From Variovorax guangxiensis (GTDB lineage: Bacteria; Pseudomonadota; Gammaproteobacteria; Burkholderiales; Burkholderiaceae_C), in contig NZ_RXFT01000002.1 of the NCBI RefSeq assembly GCF_003952165.1, positions 62,001 to 126,000 on the forward strand: a DNA stretch of 64,000 nt. Reading direction: 5' to 3'. Under the pieces are notes generated by a model. The model was given only the letters and a program-made list of their open reading frames with translations. It ran no database searches and was not told the origin of the DNA. Of the stretch, positions 24,011 to 33,513 are shown in pieces. The position numbers and the translations under genes were made by a program. Within the stretch, counting starts at the first letter, position 1, and every line of letters begins with the position of its first letter.

Positions 24011-25903
24011 ATGCCCAAGCCATTGCCCACCCCGCCGATCCCCATTTCCGCCGTCCTCTGCCTGAGCTTCGCCGCGGCAGCCGTGCTCACGGCCTGCGGC
24101 GGCAGCAGCTCCTCAGGCCCTGCCGTGCTGCCTCTCGTTCCCGCGCCAGCCACGGCTCCACCCGCCGGCGCGCCGCTGGCCCTGGCCTGCGATGAAAGCC
24201 TGAAGACCGCGTTCAGGCCCGACGCCGACACCACCGTGACGGTGGTGAAGCAGTTCAGGAAAGGCGACGACCTGAACCTCGACGGCAAGGCCTCGGGCAC
24301 GGTGGCGGCCAGCGACGTGTGCATGGTCAAGCTCAACGTGGGACCCGGCCATGCGGGCCCGGCCGATGCGCCATCGACCTCGCCGGGCATCGGCATCGAG
24401 GTGTGGCTGCCTTCGCAGGCCTCGTGGAACAGCCGCATCCGCGTGCTCGGCGGCGGCGGCTTCGTCGGCGACGCGGGCATCGGCGCGAAGACGCAGATCG
24501 GTGGGGCGAATGCAGCCGCCATCGCGGCGGGCGAAGGCTCGGTGAGCGCCGTGACCGACGCCGGTCATGCATCGAAGGCGCCGCTGCCTTCGGTGGACGG
24601 CTCGTTCGCGATGAACCCCGACGGCACCGTCAATACCACGCTGTGGACCGACTTCGCGAGCCGCGGCATTCACCAGATGGCCGTCAAGGCCAAGGCGCTC
24701 GCCGCCGGCTTCTACCAGCGCGACGCGAAGTACGCCTACTGGGATGGCTGCTCCACCGGCGGCCGCCAGGGCCACATGCAGGCGCAGGTGAACCCCGACG
24801 ACTTCGACGGCATCCTGGCCGGCAACAGCGCGATCAACTGGACCAGCTTTATCACCGCCGAGTTGTATCCGCAGGTGGTGATGCAGCGCGACCTTGGCGG
24901 CACGCCGCTCACGGCCGACCAGCTTTCGCTGGTGTCTTCGTCGGCGGTGAGCGCCTGCGACAGCGCGCTCACGGGCCAGCACGACGGCTTCATCAGCGAC
25001 CCCGCCGCCTGCAACTACGACCCCGCTCAGGACAAGACCGTGCTTTGCACCGCCAGCGGCGGCACCAACGCCACCGCCGCATGCCTGAGCACCGCGCAGG
25101 CGCAGGCCGTCAACAAGATCTGGTACGGCCAGACACGCGACGGCAGCGCGCCCGCGCCCGCCAGCGACATCGGCTACGGCGCCACGCTGGCATCGAACCA
25201 GCTCTGGTACGGCCTCACGCGCGGCACCGCGCTCAACAGCCCCGGCGCGCCGGGCTTCTCGCTGGCCGACTCGGTGGCCGGCGTGCCCATGCCCTTCCAC
25301 ATCGCCGCGCACCAGGTGGCGCTGAACCTGCAGGACCCGACGATCGCAACGCCGGACTTCATCAACGCCACGGGCAACGGCGCGGACAAGTGGAAGGGCC
25401 TGTCTTACGCCCAGCTCGCCAACGCGAGCGACCGCGGCAAGGCGCTGCAGACGGCCTTCGCGAACATCAACGCCGACAACCCCGACCTCGCGCGCTTCCG
25501 CGACCGCGGCGCCAAGCTGCTGACGTACCACGGGTTGGCCGACCAGCTGATTCCGAGCTCGGGTACCGCCAACTACTACGAGCGCGCGGCAAAGGCGATG
25601 GGCGGCATCGATGCACTGCAGAAGTTCTACCGCTACGTGGAGATCCCGGCGATGGGCCACTGCGCGGGCGTGGGCTCTGTCAACGGCCTCGCCGGCACCA
25701 GCCCCACGGCCAACCCGCCGCTGCCGGCGCAGAACCAGCTGTTCACGGCGCTGACCGACTGGGTCGAGAAAGGCATCGCGCCCGACAGCATGGTGATGCA
25801 GAACGCCGACAAGTCGCTCGCGCGGCCGCTGTGCACCTACCCGAAGAAGATCGCCTACCTCGGCGGCGACGTGAGCAAGGCCGAGAGCTTCGCCTGCCGC
25901 TGA
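24011..25903 (+). CDS. tannase/feruloyl esterase family lipoprotein
   Basis: 630 residues. A lipoprotein signal (L-T-A-C, Cys29) suggests an outer-membrane or periplasmic anchor. The family's disulfide-linked CS-D-HC arrangement is visible: Cys247-Ser248 in G-C-S-T-G-G-R-Q-G, Asp511 in G-L-A-D-Q and His550-Cys551 in M-G-H-C-A-G. Members hydrolyse esters of aromatic acids such as gallate, ferulate or terephthalate half-esters. Near benzoate genes it could release aromatic acids from natural esters outside the cytoplasm; the exact substrate is open. It is 106 bases after the AraC gene. Confidence 0.9.
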   Translation: MPKPLPTPPIPISAVLCLSFAAAAVLTACGGSSSSGPAVLPLVPAPATAPPAGAPLALACDESLKTAFRPDADTTVTVVKQFRKGDDLNLDGKASGTVAASDVCMVKLNVGPGHAGPADAPSTSPGIGIEVWLPSQASWNSRIRVLGGGGFVGDAGIGAKTQIGGANAAAIAAGEGSVSAVTDAGHASKAPLPSVDGSFAMNPDGTVNTTLWTDFASRGIHQMAVKAKALAAGFYQRDAKYAYWDGCSTGGRQGHMQAQVNPDDFDGILAGNSAINWTSFITAELYPQVVMQRDLGGTPLTADQLSLVSSSAVSACDSALTGQHDGFISDPAACNYDPAQDKTVLCTASGGTNATAACLSTAQAQAVNKIWYGQTRDGSAPAPASDIGYGATLASNQLWYGLTRGTALNSPGAPGFSLADSVAGVPMPFHIAAHQVALNLQDPTIATPDFINATGNGADKWKGLSYAQLANASDRGKALQTAFANINADNPDLARFRDRGAKLLTYHGLADQLIPSSGTANYYERAAKAMGGIDALQKFYRYVEIPAMGHCAGVGSVNGLAGTSPTANPPLPAQNQLFTALTDWVEKGIAPDSMVMQNADKSLARPLCTYPKKIAYLGGDVSKAESFACR

Positions 25904-25975
25904 GCGAACCGGCGGCACACTCTGTTGCAAAGCACGAAGGCGGTCTTCGGACTTCACCGGGTTTCACCTCTGTGC

Positions 25976-25990
25976 TGCGACAGCGCGACA
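25976..25990. promoter_or_regulatory. TGCGACA-type boxes upstream of the AcoR-like gene
   Basis: TGCGACA (25976-25982) and GCGACA (25985-25990) repeat the heptad found three times ahead of the sigma-54 promoter near 28451-28509, which suggests the activator also binds its own promoter region. Confidence 0.35.
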
Positions 25991-26052
25991 GCCGAATGAT
26001 GGTCGGCTGCACGGCCCGGCGTGGCCGTGCCCACCCATCCGCGAGGCTGCGC

Positions 26053-28008
26053 ATGACGTCCCTGCAATCGCGTCACATCGACAACGTCTACTCGATCGCC
26101 ACCGGCGCGGCGCTGGCCGATCCGGCGGCGAGCCTGGTCCACAAGTCGTGGGCGCGCTGCGTGCGCGACCACGGGCTCGATCCATCGAGGCCGAGCCCCG
26201 CGCGCATCCTGCCGGCGCAGGAAGTGCGCGCGCACCAGCAGCAGCTGGAGCATTTCCTGCGCGCCGCGCGCTCGGGCATGGAAGACATCTACCGCCGCGT
26301 GGCCGACCTCGGCTACATGGTGCTGCTGACCGACGCGGAAGGCATCACGGTCGACTACATCGGCAACCCCGCATGGGACGACCAGCTGCGCAAGGCCGGC
26401 CTCTACCTCGGCGCCGACTGGAACGAGGCGCACGCGGGCACCTGCGGCGTGGGCACCTGTCTGATCGAGCGCCAGCCGATGACCTGCCACCAGACCGAGC
26501 ACTTCGACGCCACGCACATCGCGCTGACCTGCACCACCGCGCCGCTGTTCGACCACAGCGGCAAGCTCACGGCCATCCTCGACGTGTCTGCCCTGCGCTC
26601 GCCAGAAGCCAGGGAGAGCCAGCATCTCGTGCGGCACCTGGTGGCCATCTACGCGCGGATGATCGAGGACGCCGACTTCCTGCGCAGCTTCCGGGGCCAC
26701 TGGATCCTGCGGCTGGGCAGCGCCTTCGGGCTGGTCGACGTGGCGGGCGAGGTGATGCTGGCCTTCGACGAAGGCGGCACGATGGTGGGCGCGAACGGCG
26801 GCGCGCGGCAGGCCTTTGCAGGGCGTGCGCTGGGCGGCGCGATATCCGAATGGCTGCACATGCCGATGGATGCGATCTGGCGCATCGGCAACGGCGGCGC
26901 GTCGGCCATGCCCTTCGCCCACACGGTGCTGCTGCCCGGTGGCGGCGAGTACCACGCGTCGCTGCTGGCGCCGCGCGTGCGCAGGCCTTCGGTCGCAACC
27001 CCTGGGGCGCCCGCCGCACGCCCGAACGACCGCCTGCCGCCGCTGGAGCGCATCGCGGGCGACGACCCGGCGATGCAGAAGCTGCTGGCGCAGGCACGCC
27101 GCCTTGTGGATCGCGGCATCCACGTGCTGGTCGAGGGCGAGACCGGCAGCGGCAAGGAAGTGCTGGCCCGCGCGCTGCACGGCGCGAGCGGCCGCGCGGC
27201 GATGCCCTTCGTGGCGGTGAACTGCGCGGCCATTCCCGATTCGCTGATCGAGAGCGAGCTGTTCGGCTACACGCCCGGCAGCTTCACGGGCGGACGCGCC
27301 AAGGGCATGAAGGGCCTGATCGCGCAGGCCGACCGGGGCACGCTGTTCCTCGACGAGATCGGCGACATGCCGATGGCGCTGCAGACGCGGCTGCTGCGCG
27401 TGCTCTCCGAGGGCGAGGTGCTGCCGCTGGGCGCAGAGTCGCCGCAGCGCGTGGACATCGCGGTGGTGGCGGCCACGCACCGCCACCTGCCCGGGCTCGT
27501 GGCCTCGGGGCGCTTTCGCGAGGACCTCTACTACCGCCTGTGCGGCGCGGTGCTGAAGCTGCCGCCGCTGCGCGAGCGCGGCGACAGGCGCTACCTGATC
27601 GAGGGCATGTTCAACGAGGAGGCCGCTGCGATGTCTTCACCGGCACGGCTGTCGGAAGAGGCGATGCAGAGGCTGCTGGCGCACGACTGGCCGGGGAATC
27701 TGCGGGAGCTGCGCAATGTGTTGAGGCTGGCGTTGGCGCTGTGCAGCGACGGCCGGGTCGGCGTGGAAGACCTCCAGCTACAGCTGCCCGCACGATCGGG
27801 CCACGTCACCCCGGCCAACGTGGCCCGTGTCGCCGCTTCTTCGGCCGACGACCCAGATGGCATCGCCGCCACCGAGCTGGTCGAACTGCTCAGGCGCCAC
27901 CGATGGCACGTGGCACGCGCGGCCGACGAACTTGGCCTGAGCCGTGCCACGGTGTACCGGCACATGAAGCGCCACGGCATCGCATCGCCGCGCAGGATGT
28001 CATCATGA
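26053..28008 (+). CDS. sigma-54-dependent activator, AcoR type
   Basis: 651 residues. An N-terminal sensor region (GAF-like, about 60-200, with G-T-C-G-V-G-T-C-L) is followed by an AAA+ domain: Walker A G-E-T-G-S-G-K-E at 362-369, Walker B with Asp434-Glu435. A Fis-type helix-turn-helix closes the protein ([14 protein letters not shown]). The sigma-54 contact loop reads G-S-F-T-G-G (409-414) where most members have G-A-F-T-G-A. The ATG at 26053 is chosen; an in-frame ATG at 25996 is possible. The likely target is the monooxygenase promoter 540 bases downstream. Confidence 0.9.
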   Translation: MTSLQSRHIDNVYSIATGAALADPAASLVHKSWARCVRDHGLDPSRPSPARILPAQEVRAHQQQLEHFLRAARSGMEDIYRRVADLGYMVLLTDAEGITVDYIGNPAWDDQLRKAGLYLGADWNEAHAGTCGVGTCLIERQPMTCHQTEHFDATHIALTCTTAPLFDHSGKLTAILDVSALRSPEARESQHLVRHLVAIYARMIEDADFLRSFRGHWILRLGSAFGLVDVAGEVMLAFDEGGTMVGANGGARQAFAGRALGGAISEWLHMPMDAIWRIGNGGASAMPFAHTVLLPGGGEYHASLLAPRVRRPSVATPGAPAARPNDRLPPLERIAGDDPAMQKLLAQARRLVDRGIHVLVEGETGSGKEVLARALHGASGRAAMPFVAVNCAAIPDSLIESELFGYTPGSFTGGRAKGMKGLIAQADRGTLFLDEIGDMPMALQTRLLRVLSEGEVLPLGAESPQRVDIAVVAATHRHLPGLVASGRFREDLYYRLCGAVLKLPPLRERGDRRYLIEGMFNEEAAAMSSPARLSEEAMQRLLAHDWPGNLRELRNVLRLALALCSDGRVGVEDLQLQLPARSGHVTPANVARVAASSADDPDGIAATELVELLRRHRWHVARAADELGLSRATVYRHMKRHGIASPRRMSS

Positions 28009-28041
28009 GCGCCCCGAAAAAAGGAATGCAGGCGCGCCCAC

Positions 28042-28443
28042 ATGATCGAAGCTTCCCGGATGATCCCGCTGCTGGTGGAGGCCAGCCCCAGCTTCGCCGG
28101 CACGTGGGAGGAGTTCCAGGCCGAATACGCGGACGATCCTCCGATTCCGTATTACATCGTGCTCGGCAGCTTCGCGCGGCACCTCTGCGATCTCCTGGCG
28201 ACGGGCGACCACGCCACCCTGCGCCGCGTGTTCTCGGTCGTTGAAAGGCTGCACCTCGAAGGAGACTCCTTCGTGCAGGAGGCAGCCACGGTCGGCCTGC
28301 TCGAGGATCTCCAGAACGCGAACATGCACGGCCCCGGCACGTCGCCGGACCGGTTCGAGCCATTCCTGCTGCCGGAGAGCGCAAGGTGGTGGAAGAAGCT
28401 TCACGGCTTCTGGCGCGAGGACCGGCCGTTGGCGGACGACTGA
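28042..28443 (+). CDS. small conserved protein (DUF7674-like), unknown function
   Basis: 133 residues, soluble, acidic, no signal peptide, Trp- and Leu-rich C-terminus (F-L-L-P-E-S-A-R-W-W-K-K-L-H). It resembles short proteins of the DUF7674 type that sit near immunity or regulatory genes, but the match is by eye. It starts 33 bases after the activator and ends 187 bases before the monooxygenase gene. No function is assigned. Confidence 0.7.
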   Translation: MIEASRMIPLLVEASPSFAGTWEEFQAEYADDPPIPYYIVLGSFARHLCDLLATGDHATLRRVFSVVERLHLEGDSFVQEAATVGLLEDLQNANMHGPGTSPDRFEPFLLPESARWWKKLHGFWREDRPLADD

Positions 28444-28450
28444 GACGCGC

Positions 28451-28509
28451 TGCGACAGTTGTCTCGGCTTCGTCGCATGCAGCGTGCGACAAACGCTTGC
28501 GCTGCGACA
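28451..28509. promoter_or_regulatory. candidate upstream activator sites for the AcoR-type regulator
   Basis: TGCGACA occurs at 28451, 28485 and 28503. GTCGCA at 28472-28477 faces TGCGAC at 28485 to make an inverted repeat with a 7-base centre, and TGCGACA at 28451 faces a degenerate TGTCTCG. The cluster is 40-100 bases ahead of the -24 box, the usual enhancer position for sigma-54 activators. Confidence 0.55.
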
Positions 28510-28550
28510 AAACCCCGCCCAAGTCATTGATCCATCGTCGCCCCGCGCGC

Positions 28551-28564
28551 GGCACGAAAGCTGC
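28551..28564 (+). promoter_or_regulatory. sigma-54 (-24/-12) promoter of the monooxygenase
   Basis: GGCACGAAAGCTGC: the GG and GC dinucleotides are exactly 10 bases apart, and the flanking bases fit the consensus TGGCACG-N4-TTGC with C for T in two places. It lies 66 bases before the monooxygenase start, downstream of the gene for a sigma-54 activator. Confidence 0.75.
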
Positions 28565-28630
28565 GCAACGGATGCCGCGCCGCCCCCAAAAGGCGCCGCG
28601 CATCCATCAACGACGCACCGGAGACACGCA

Positions 28631-30433
28631 ATGACAGACCCCACCACCGCCCCCACCCGGGCCGCGGCCCAATGGCTCGCCGACTTCGCCGCCGCGCTCG
28701 CGCGCAACGACATCGACGCGGCCGTCTCGCTGTTCGAGGCCGACAGCTTCTGGCGCGACCTCGTCGCCTTCACCTGGAACATCCGCACGCAGGAAGGCCC
28801 CGGGGCGATCCGCGCGATGCTGCAGGCGCGGCTGGCCGACGTGCAGCCCACGGCCTTCGCGGTGGAGGGCGAGGCGACCGAGGCCGATGGCGTGGTCGAT
28901 GCGTGGTTCACCTTCGAGACGCGCGTGGCGCGCGGACGCGGCCATCTGCGGCTGCGCAACGGCAAGGCCTGGACGCTGCTCACCACCATGACGGAGCTGA
29001 AGGGCTTCGAGGAGAAGACGGGCGACAACCGCATCAAGGGCGCGGAGCACGGCGTGCACAAGGGCCGCAAGAACTGGCTGGAGAAGCGCCGCGACGAAGA
29101 AGCGTCGCTGGGCTACACCGAGCAGCCCGAGGTGGTGATCATCGGCGGCGGCCAGGGCGGCATCGCGCTCGGCGCGCGGCTGCGGCGGCTGGGCGTGCCG
29201 ACCATCATCGTGGAGCGCAATGCGAAGGCCGGCGACTCCTGGCGCAAGCGCTACAAGTCGCTGTGCCTGCACGACCCGGTCTGGTACGACCACCTGCCCT
29301 ACATGCCCTTCCCCGACGACTGGCCGGTGTTCGCGCCCAAGGACAAGATCGGCGACTGGCTGGAGATGTACACGAAGATCATGGAGCTCAACTACTGGAG
29401 CTCCACCACCGCGAAGAAGGCGCGCTTCGACGAAGCCGCGCAGCGCTGGGAGGTGACGGTCGAGCGCGAGGGCAAGCCGGTGGTGCTGCGGCCGAGGCAG
29501 CTGGTTTTCGCGCTGGGCGTGTCGGGCTACCCAAATGTGCCGAAGGTGGCTGGCGCAGAGAACTTCAAGGGCGACCAGCACCACTCCAGCCAGCACCCCG
29601 GGCCCGAGGCCTATGCCGGCAAGAAGTGCGTGGTGCTGGGCTCCAACAACTCGGCGCACGACATCTGCGCCGCCCTGTGGGAACACGGCGCGGACGTGAC
29701 GATGATCCAGCGCTCGTCGACGCACATCGCGCCCTCCCAGTCGCTGATGGAGCTTGCGCTGGGCGGGCTCTATTCGGAGCAGGCGGTGAAAAGCGGCATC
29801 GACCACCACAAGGCCGACCTGATCTTCGCGTCGGTGCCCTACAGGATCATGCACACCTTCCACATCCCGGTGTACGAGGAGATGAAGAAGCGCGACGCCG
29901 ACCTGTACGCGCGGCTCGAAAAGGCAGGCTTCATGCTCGACTTCGGCGCCGACGGATCAGGGCTCTTCATGAAGTACCTGCGCCGCGGCTCAGGCTATTA
30001 CATCGACGTGGGCGCCTCGGAGCTGGTGGCCAACGGCAGCATCCACCTGAAGAGCGGCGTGAACATCGAGCGGGTGAACGAGCGCTCGGTCACGCTGACC
30101 GATGGCACCGAGCTGCCCGCCGACCTGCTGGTGTACGCCACCGGCTACGGCTCGATGAACGGCTGGCTGGCCGACCTGATCTCGCCCGAGATCGCCGACA
30201 AGGTCGGCAAATGCTGGGGCCTGGGCTCCGACACGCCGAAGGACCCGGGGCCGTGGGAAGGCGAGCTGCGCAACATGTGGAAGCCCACGCAGGTGGACAA
30301 CCTGTGGTTCCACGGAGGCAACCTGCACCAGTCGCGGCACTACTCGCAGTTCCTGGCGCTGCAGTTGAAGGCGCGGATGGAAGGGATCGACACGCCCGTG
30401 TACGAGCGGGCCGCGTCGCACCACGTGCGCTGA
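28631..30433 (+). CDS. flavin-containing monooxygenase with N-terminal SnoaL-like domain
   Basis: 600 residues. Residues 1-140 look like a SnoaL/NTF2-like domain (W-L-A-D-F-A-A-A-L-A-R-N-D-I-D-A-A-V-S-L-F). The rest is a class B flavin monooxygenase: FAD motif I-I-G-G-G-Q-G-G from residue 170, an FMO-type F-K-G-D-Q-H-H-S-S-Q and a nucleotide motif L-G-S-N-N-S-A-H-D. The pattern suggests NADPH-dependent oxygenation of a small lipophilic compound, a Baeyer-Villiger or N/S-oxidation. It has its own -24/-12 promoter and is probably switched on by the AcoR-type activator when its substrate appears. Confidence 0.9.
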   Translation: MTDPTTAPTRAAAQWLADFAAALARNDIDAAVSLFEADSFWRDLVAFTWNIRTQEGPGAIRAMLQARLADVQPTAFAVEGEATEADGVVDAWFTFETRVARGRGHLRLRNGKAWTLLTTMTELKGFEEKTGDNRIKGAEHGVHKGRKNWLEKRRDEEASLGYTEQPEVVIIGGGQGGIALGARLRRLGVPTIIVERNAKAGDSWRKRYKSLCLHDPVWYDHLPYMPFPDDWPVFAPKDKIGDWLEMYTKIMELNYWSSTTAKKARFDEAAQRWEVTVEREGKPVVLRPRQLVFALGVSGYPNVPKVAGAENFKGDQHHSSQHPGPEAYAGKKCVVLGSNNSAHDICAALWEHGADVTMIQRSSTHIAPSQSLMELALGGLYSEQAVKSGIDHHKADLIFASVPYRIMHTFHIPVYEEMKKRDADLYARLEKAGFMLDFGADGSGLFMKYLRRGSGYYIDVGASELVANGSIHLKSGVNIERVNERSVTLTDGTELPADLLVYATGYGSMNGWLADLISPEIADKVGKCWGLGSDTPKDPGPWEGELRNMWKPTQVDNLWFHGGNLHQSRHYSQFLALQLKARMEGIDTPVYERAASHHVR

Positions 30434-30445
30434 CTTGGTGTTGTC

Positions 30446-30469
30446 CCCTCTCCCGCAAGCGGGAGAGGG
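30446..30469. repeat. single REP-like palindrome between monooxygenase and Crp-family genes
   Basis: CCCTCTCCCGCAAGCGGGAGAGGG, a perfect hairpin 12 bases after the monooxygenase stop. The same hairpin appears in 58861-58979. It may serve as a transcript end for the converging genes. Confidence 0.75.
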
Positions 30470-30480
30470 AGCGAGTCCGC

Positions 30481-31185
30481 TCACTCGCTGATGAACCGCC
30501 GCAGCCCTTCCAGGTCGATCACGGTGATGCCGCCGTACTCGATGCGCAGGAACCCGGCCTCCTTCAGCCGGTTCAACGCCGCATTGCACCGCTGGCGTGA
30601 CACGCCCGAAAGGTTCGCGATTTCTTCCTGCGAGGTCTGAAGATGCGGCTCGCTGCCCGGGTGCAGCCAGGGATGGAATAGCCCCGCCAGCGCGCGCGCC
30701 ACCTGGCTGTCGGCATCGAGCAGGCGATGCGCCGCGTAGTTGCCCATGAACCAGTGCAGCCGCTCGTTGATCTGCTGCAGAAGGAAGTGATCGAAGCCGC
30801 GCTGCGTGCGGTGCAGCCACTCGAAGGTTTCCAGCGGCAGCGCCGCCACCCTGCTCGGCCGCAGGGCGATGATGTCGGCCGAGCGCGGGAGCGCGCGCAA
30901 CAGCGTGCCTTCGCCGAACCAGCTGCCCACCGAGAGCCCGCCGAAGGTCACGGAGCGGCCATCGCTGGAGGTGATCGACCACTTGAGCAGCCCCTCGAGG
31001 GTGCCGTACCAGTGCATCGGCGTGTCGCCGCGCCGGCACAGCGCGGCGCCCGCCGCCACCTCCACCTCGCGCATCTCGTCGAGCACGCGCTCGCCCGCAC
31101 TCACGTCGAGCAGGGGGAACCAGGCCGAACCTTGCAGCAGCTGGGGGATCGTGAGCGAGGCCGCCTTGGGGGCCGGCTTGTTCAT
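30481..31185 (-). CDS. Crp/Fnr family transcriptional regulator
   Basis: 234 residues from the ATG at 31185. An N-terminal cyclic-nucleotide-binding-type beta roll (S-V-G-S-W-F-G-E-G-T-L-L, about 80-110) and a C-terminal Crp helix-turn-helix (E-E-I-A-N-L-S-G-V-S-R-Q-R-C-N) are clear. No Fnr-type cysteine cluster is present, so oxygen sensing through Fe-S is unlikely. ATGs at 31185 and 31191 are both possible, and neither has a good ribosome site. Convergent with the monooxygenase and divergent from the BKACE cluster 152 bases away, which it could regulate. Confidence 0.87.
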   Translation of the reverse strand: MNKPAPKAASLTIPQLLQGSAWFPLLDVSAGERVLDEMREVEVAAGAALCRRGDTPMHWYGTLEGLLKWSITSSDGRSVTFGGLSVGSWFGEGTLLRALPRSADIIALRPSRVAALPLETFEWLHRTQRGFDHFLLQQINERLHWFMGNYAAHRLLDADSQVARALAGLFHPWLHPGSEPHLQTSQEEIANLSGVSRQRCNAALNRLKEAGFLRIEYGGITVIDLEGLRRFISE

Positions 31186-31337
31186 GGACATAGGGCGGAA
31201 GACGGATGGCGCTGGGGCGACTTTAGCCGGTGGCGCAGCGTAAACCCTGAGCACGAATGTCGTCGCGATGACTGAGTCGGAGCGCGGCTCAAAAAAATAA
31301 TTGGGTGCCCCATGACAGACACCAGGAGCCCCCGAGC

Positions 31338-32258
31338 ATGTCGAAGCGCAAAGTGATCGTGACCATCGCCCCCACCGGCGGCATGGCGCACAAGTCGCAG
31401 AACCCCCACCTCCCCACCCAACCCGCCGAGATCGCGGCCGACGTGCTGCGCTGCTGGAACGCCGGCGCGAGCGTGGTCGCCATCCACGCGCGCCGCCCGG
31501 ACGACGGCGCCACCTGCGACGCCGACGTGTATCGCGACATCAACAGCCGCATCCGCGCGGGCGGCTGCGACATCGTCATCAACAACTCCACCGGCGGCGG
31601 CGTGCACGGCGACATGGTGAAGCCGCTGGCGGGCGACCGCTGGGAGATCGCCTGGGAAGAGCGCATCAAGGGCATGGACGCCGGCGCCGAGATGTGCACG
31701 CTGGACGCCACCACGCTCAACCTGAGCTTCGAGGGCAAGCAGATCCTGATGGACACGCCCATCACCCGTGGCCGAGAGCTGGCCGCCGGCATGAAGGCGC
31801 GCGGCATCAAGCCCGAGTGGGAAGTGTTCAGCCCCACGCACATCCTGCAGGACACGACCACGCTGATCGGCGAGGGCCACGACGACGAACCCTACTTCAT
31901 CAACCTGGTGATGAACGTGCACCGCAACTTCCAGAACGCGATGCCGTATTCGCCGCGCTTCCTGCAGATGATGGTCGACACCCTGCCCAAGGGCAGCATC
32001 TTCTGCGTGAGCGGCATCGGCCCCTCGCAGCTGGAGGCCAACGTCGCGGCGCTGCTGCTGGGCGGCCATGCGCGCGTGGGCCTGGAAGACAACCTCTACT
32101 TCCGCCAGGGCGAGCTGGCCACCAACGTGCAGCTCACCGAGCGCATCGTGCGCGTGATCCGCGAGCTCGACATGGAAGTGGCGACGCCCGCCGAAGCGCG
32201 GCAGATGATGGGCCTGCCGCGGGTGGGCACGCCGAGGCCCGAGTTCGCATTGGGCTGA
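31338..32258 (+). CDS. BKACE family (DUF849) beta-keto acid cleavage enzyme
   Basis: 306 residues, TIM-barrel. Known members cleave a free beta-keto acid with acetyl-CoA to an acyl-CoA plus acetoacetate. Family landmarks are A-P-T-G-G near the N-terminus, N-N-S-T-G-G and G-L-E-D-N, which holds the metal-binding Glu. The expected metal pair H-x-H reads A-I-H here (Ala48, His50), so the first histidine is missing. ATG at 31338 behind AGGAG. It heads an operon with a binding protein, a 3-hydroxyacid dehydrogenase and a CoA ligase, so its substrate should be made by that dehydrogenase. Carnitine-type chemistry is one possibility. Confidence 0.9.
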   Translation: MSKRKVIVTIAPTGGMAHKSQNPHLPTQPAEIAADVLRCWNAGASVVAIHARRPDDGATCDADVYRDINSRIRAGGCDIVINNSTGGGVHGDMVKPLAGDRWEIAWEERIKGMDAGAEMCTLDATTLNLSFEGKQILMDTPITRGRELAAGMKARGIKPEWEVFSPTHILQDTTTLIGEGHDDEPYFINLVMNVHRNFQNAMPYSPRFLQMMVDTLPKGSIFCVSGIGPSQLEANVAALLLGGHARVGLEDNLYFRQGELATNVQLTERIVRVIRELDMEVATPAEARQMMGLPRVGTPRPEFALG

Positions 32259-32298
32259 CAGCGGCACGCAGCAGGAAAAGACGAACGGAGACGAATAC

Positions 32299-33513
32299 AT
32301 GAGCAAGCTTTCCCGCACCGCCCTGGCCGTCGCGCTCGGTGCGGCATTCGCAGCAACGGGCGCCTCGGCGCAGGTGTCCGACGACGTGATCCGCATCGGC
32401 TTCATCAGCGACATGTCGGGCATCTACCGCGACTACGACGGCCCGGCCGGCGCCGAGGCCATCCGCATGGCGATCGCCGACATGGGCGGCGCCATCGGCG
32501 GCAGGAAGATCGAACTGATCACGGCCGACCACCAGAACAAGCCCGACATCGCCGCCGCCAAGGCGCGCGAATGGTTCGACGTGCAGAAGGTCGATATGCT
32601 GGTCGCCGGCGTCAACTCGGGCGCGGCCATCGCCATGGCGGGCGTGGCGGCCGACAAGAAGAAACCGTACTTCGTGGTGGGCTCGGGCGCCTCGGGCCTC
32701 ACCAACGAATACTGCTCGCCCTATACGGTGCACTACGCCTACGACACGGTGGCCATGGCGCGCGGCACCGCGAGCGCGGTGGTCAAGGCCGGCGGCAAGA
32801 GCTGGTACTTCGTGACGGCCGACTACGCCTTCGGCGCGGCGCTGCAGAACGACGCCACCAGGACGGTGCAGGCCGCGGGCGGCACGGTGGCGGGCTCGGT
32901 CAAGCATCCGCTGGGCGCGAGCGACTTCTCGTCGTTCATGCTGCAGGCGCAGGGCTCCAAGGCGCAGGTGCTGGCACTGGCCAACGCGGGCGGCGACACG
33001 GTCAACGCCATCAAGTCGGCGGCGGAGTTCGGCGTCGGCAAGAACATGAAGCTGGCCGGCATGATCATCACCATCAACGACGTGCACGCGCTGGGCCTGA
33101 AGGCATCGCAGGGCATGTACCTCACCGACAGCTGGTACTGGAACCAGAGCCCCGAGTCGCGCGAATGGGCGCGCCGCTTCTTCGACAGGCACAAACGCAT
33201 GCCCTCCTCCTTCCATGCCGGCGACTACTCGGCCGCACTGCAGTACCTGCAGGCGGTGAAGGCGGCCGGTACCGACGACGCCGACAAGGTGATGGCGCAG
33301 TTGCGCAAGACGAAGTTCAATGACATGTTCGTCAAGGGCGGCTGGCTGCGCGACGACGGGCTGATGGTGCACGACATGCACCTGATGCAGGTGAAGACGC
33401 CGGCCGAATCGAAGGAACCCTGGGACTACTACAAGGTGGTCGAGCCCATCCGCGGCGAGGCCGCATGGACCACGAAGGCGGAGAGCCGCTGCGCGCGGTG
33501 GAAATCGACATGA
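32299..33513 (+). CDS. ABC substrate-binding protein (Leu/Ile/Val-type)
   Basis: 404 residues with a signal peptide ending A-S-A-Q (about residue 25) and a type I periplasmic binding fold. No permease or ATPase gene is adjacent, so it is an orphan receptor that must borrow a transporter from elsewhere. Sitting inside a catabolic operon, it probably captures the compound degraded by these enzymes. The stop overlaps the next start by four bases. Confidence 0.88.
   Translation: MSKLSRTALAVALGAAFAATGASAQVSDDVIRIGFISDMSGIYRDYDGPAGAEAIRMAIADMGGAIGGRKIELITADHQNKPDIAAAKAREWFDVQKVDMLVAGVNSGAAIAMAGVAADKKKPYFVVGSGASGLTNEYCSPYTVHYAYDTVAMARGTASAVVKAGGKSWYFVTADYAFGAALQNDATRTVQAAGGTVAGSVKHPLGASDFSSFMLQAQGSKAQVLALANAGGDTVNAIKSAAEFGVGKNMKLAGMIITINDVHALGLKASQGMYLTDSWYWNQSPESREWARRFFDRHKRMPSSFHAGDYSAALQYLQAVKAAGTDDADKVMAQLRKTKFNDMFVKGGWLRDDGLMVHDMHLMQVKTPAESKEPWDYYKVVEPIRGEAAWTTKAESRCARWKST

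Noticed and set aside
24319-26052. Upstream open frame continuous with the sigma-54 activator gene
   Set aside because: It runs out of frame through the tannase-like gene; conserved activator sequence starts near 26053.
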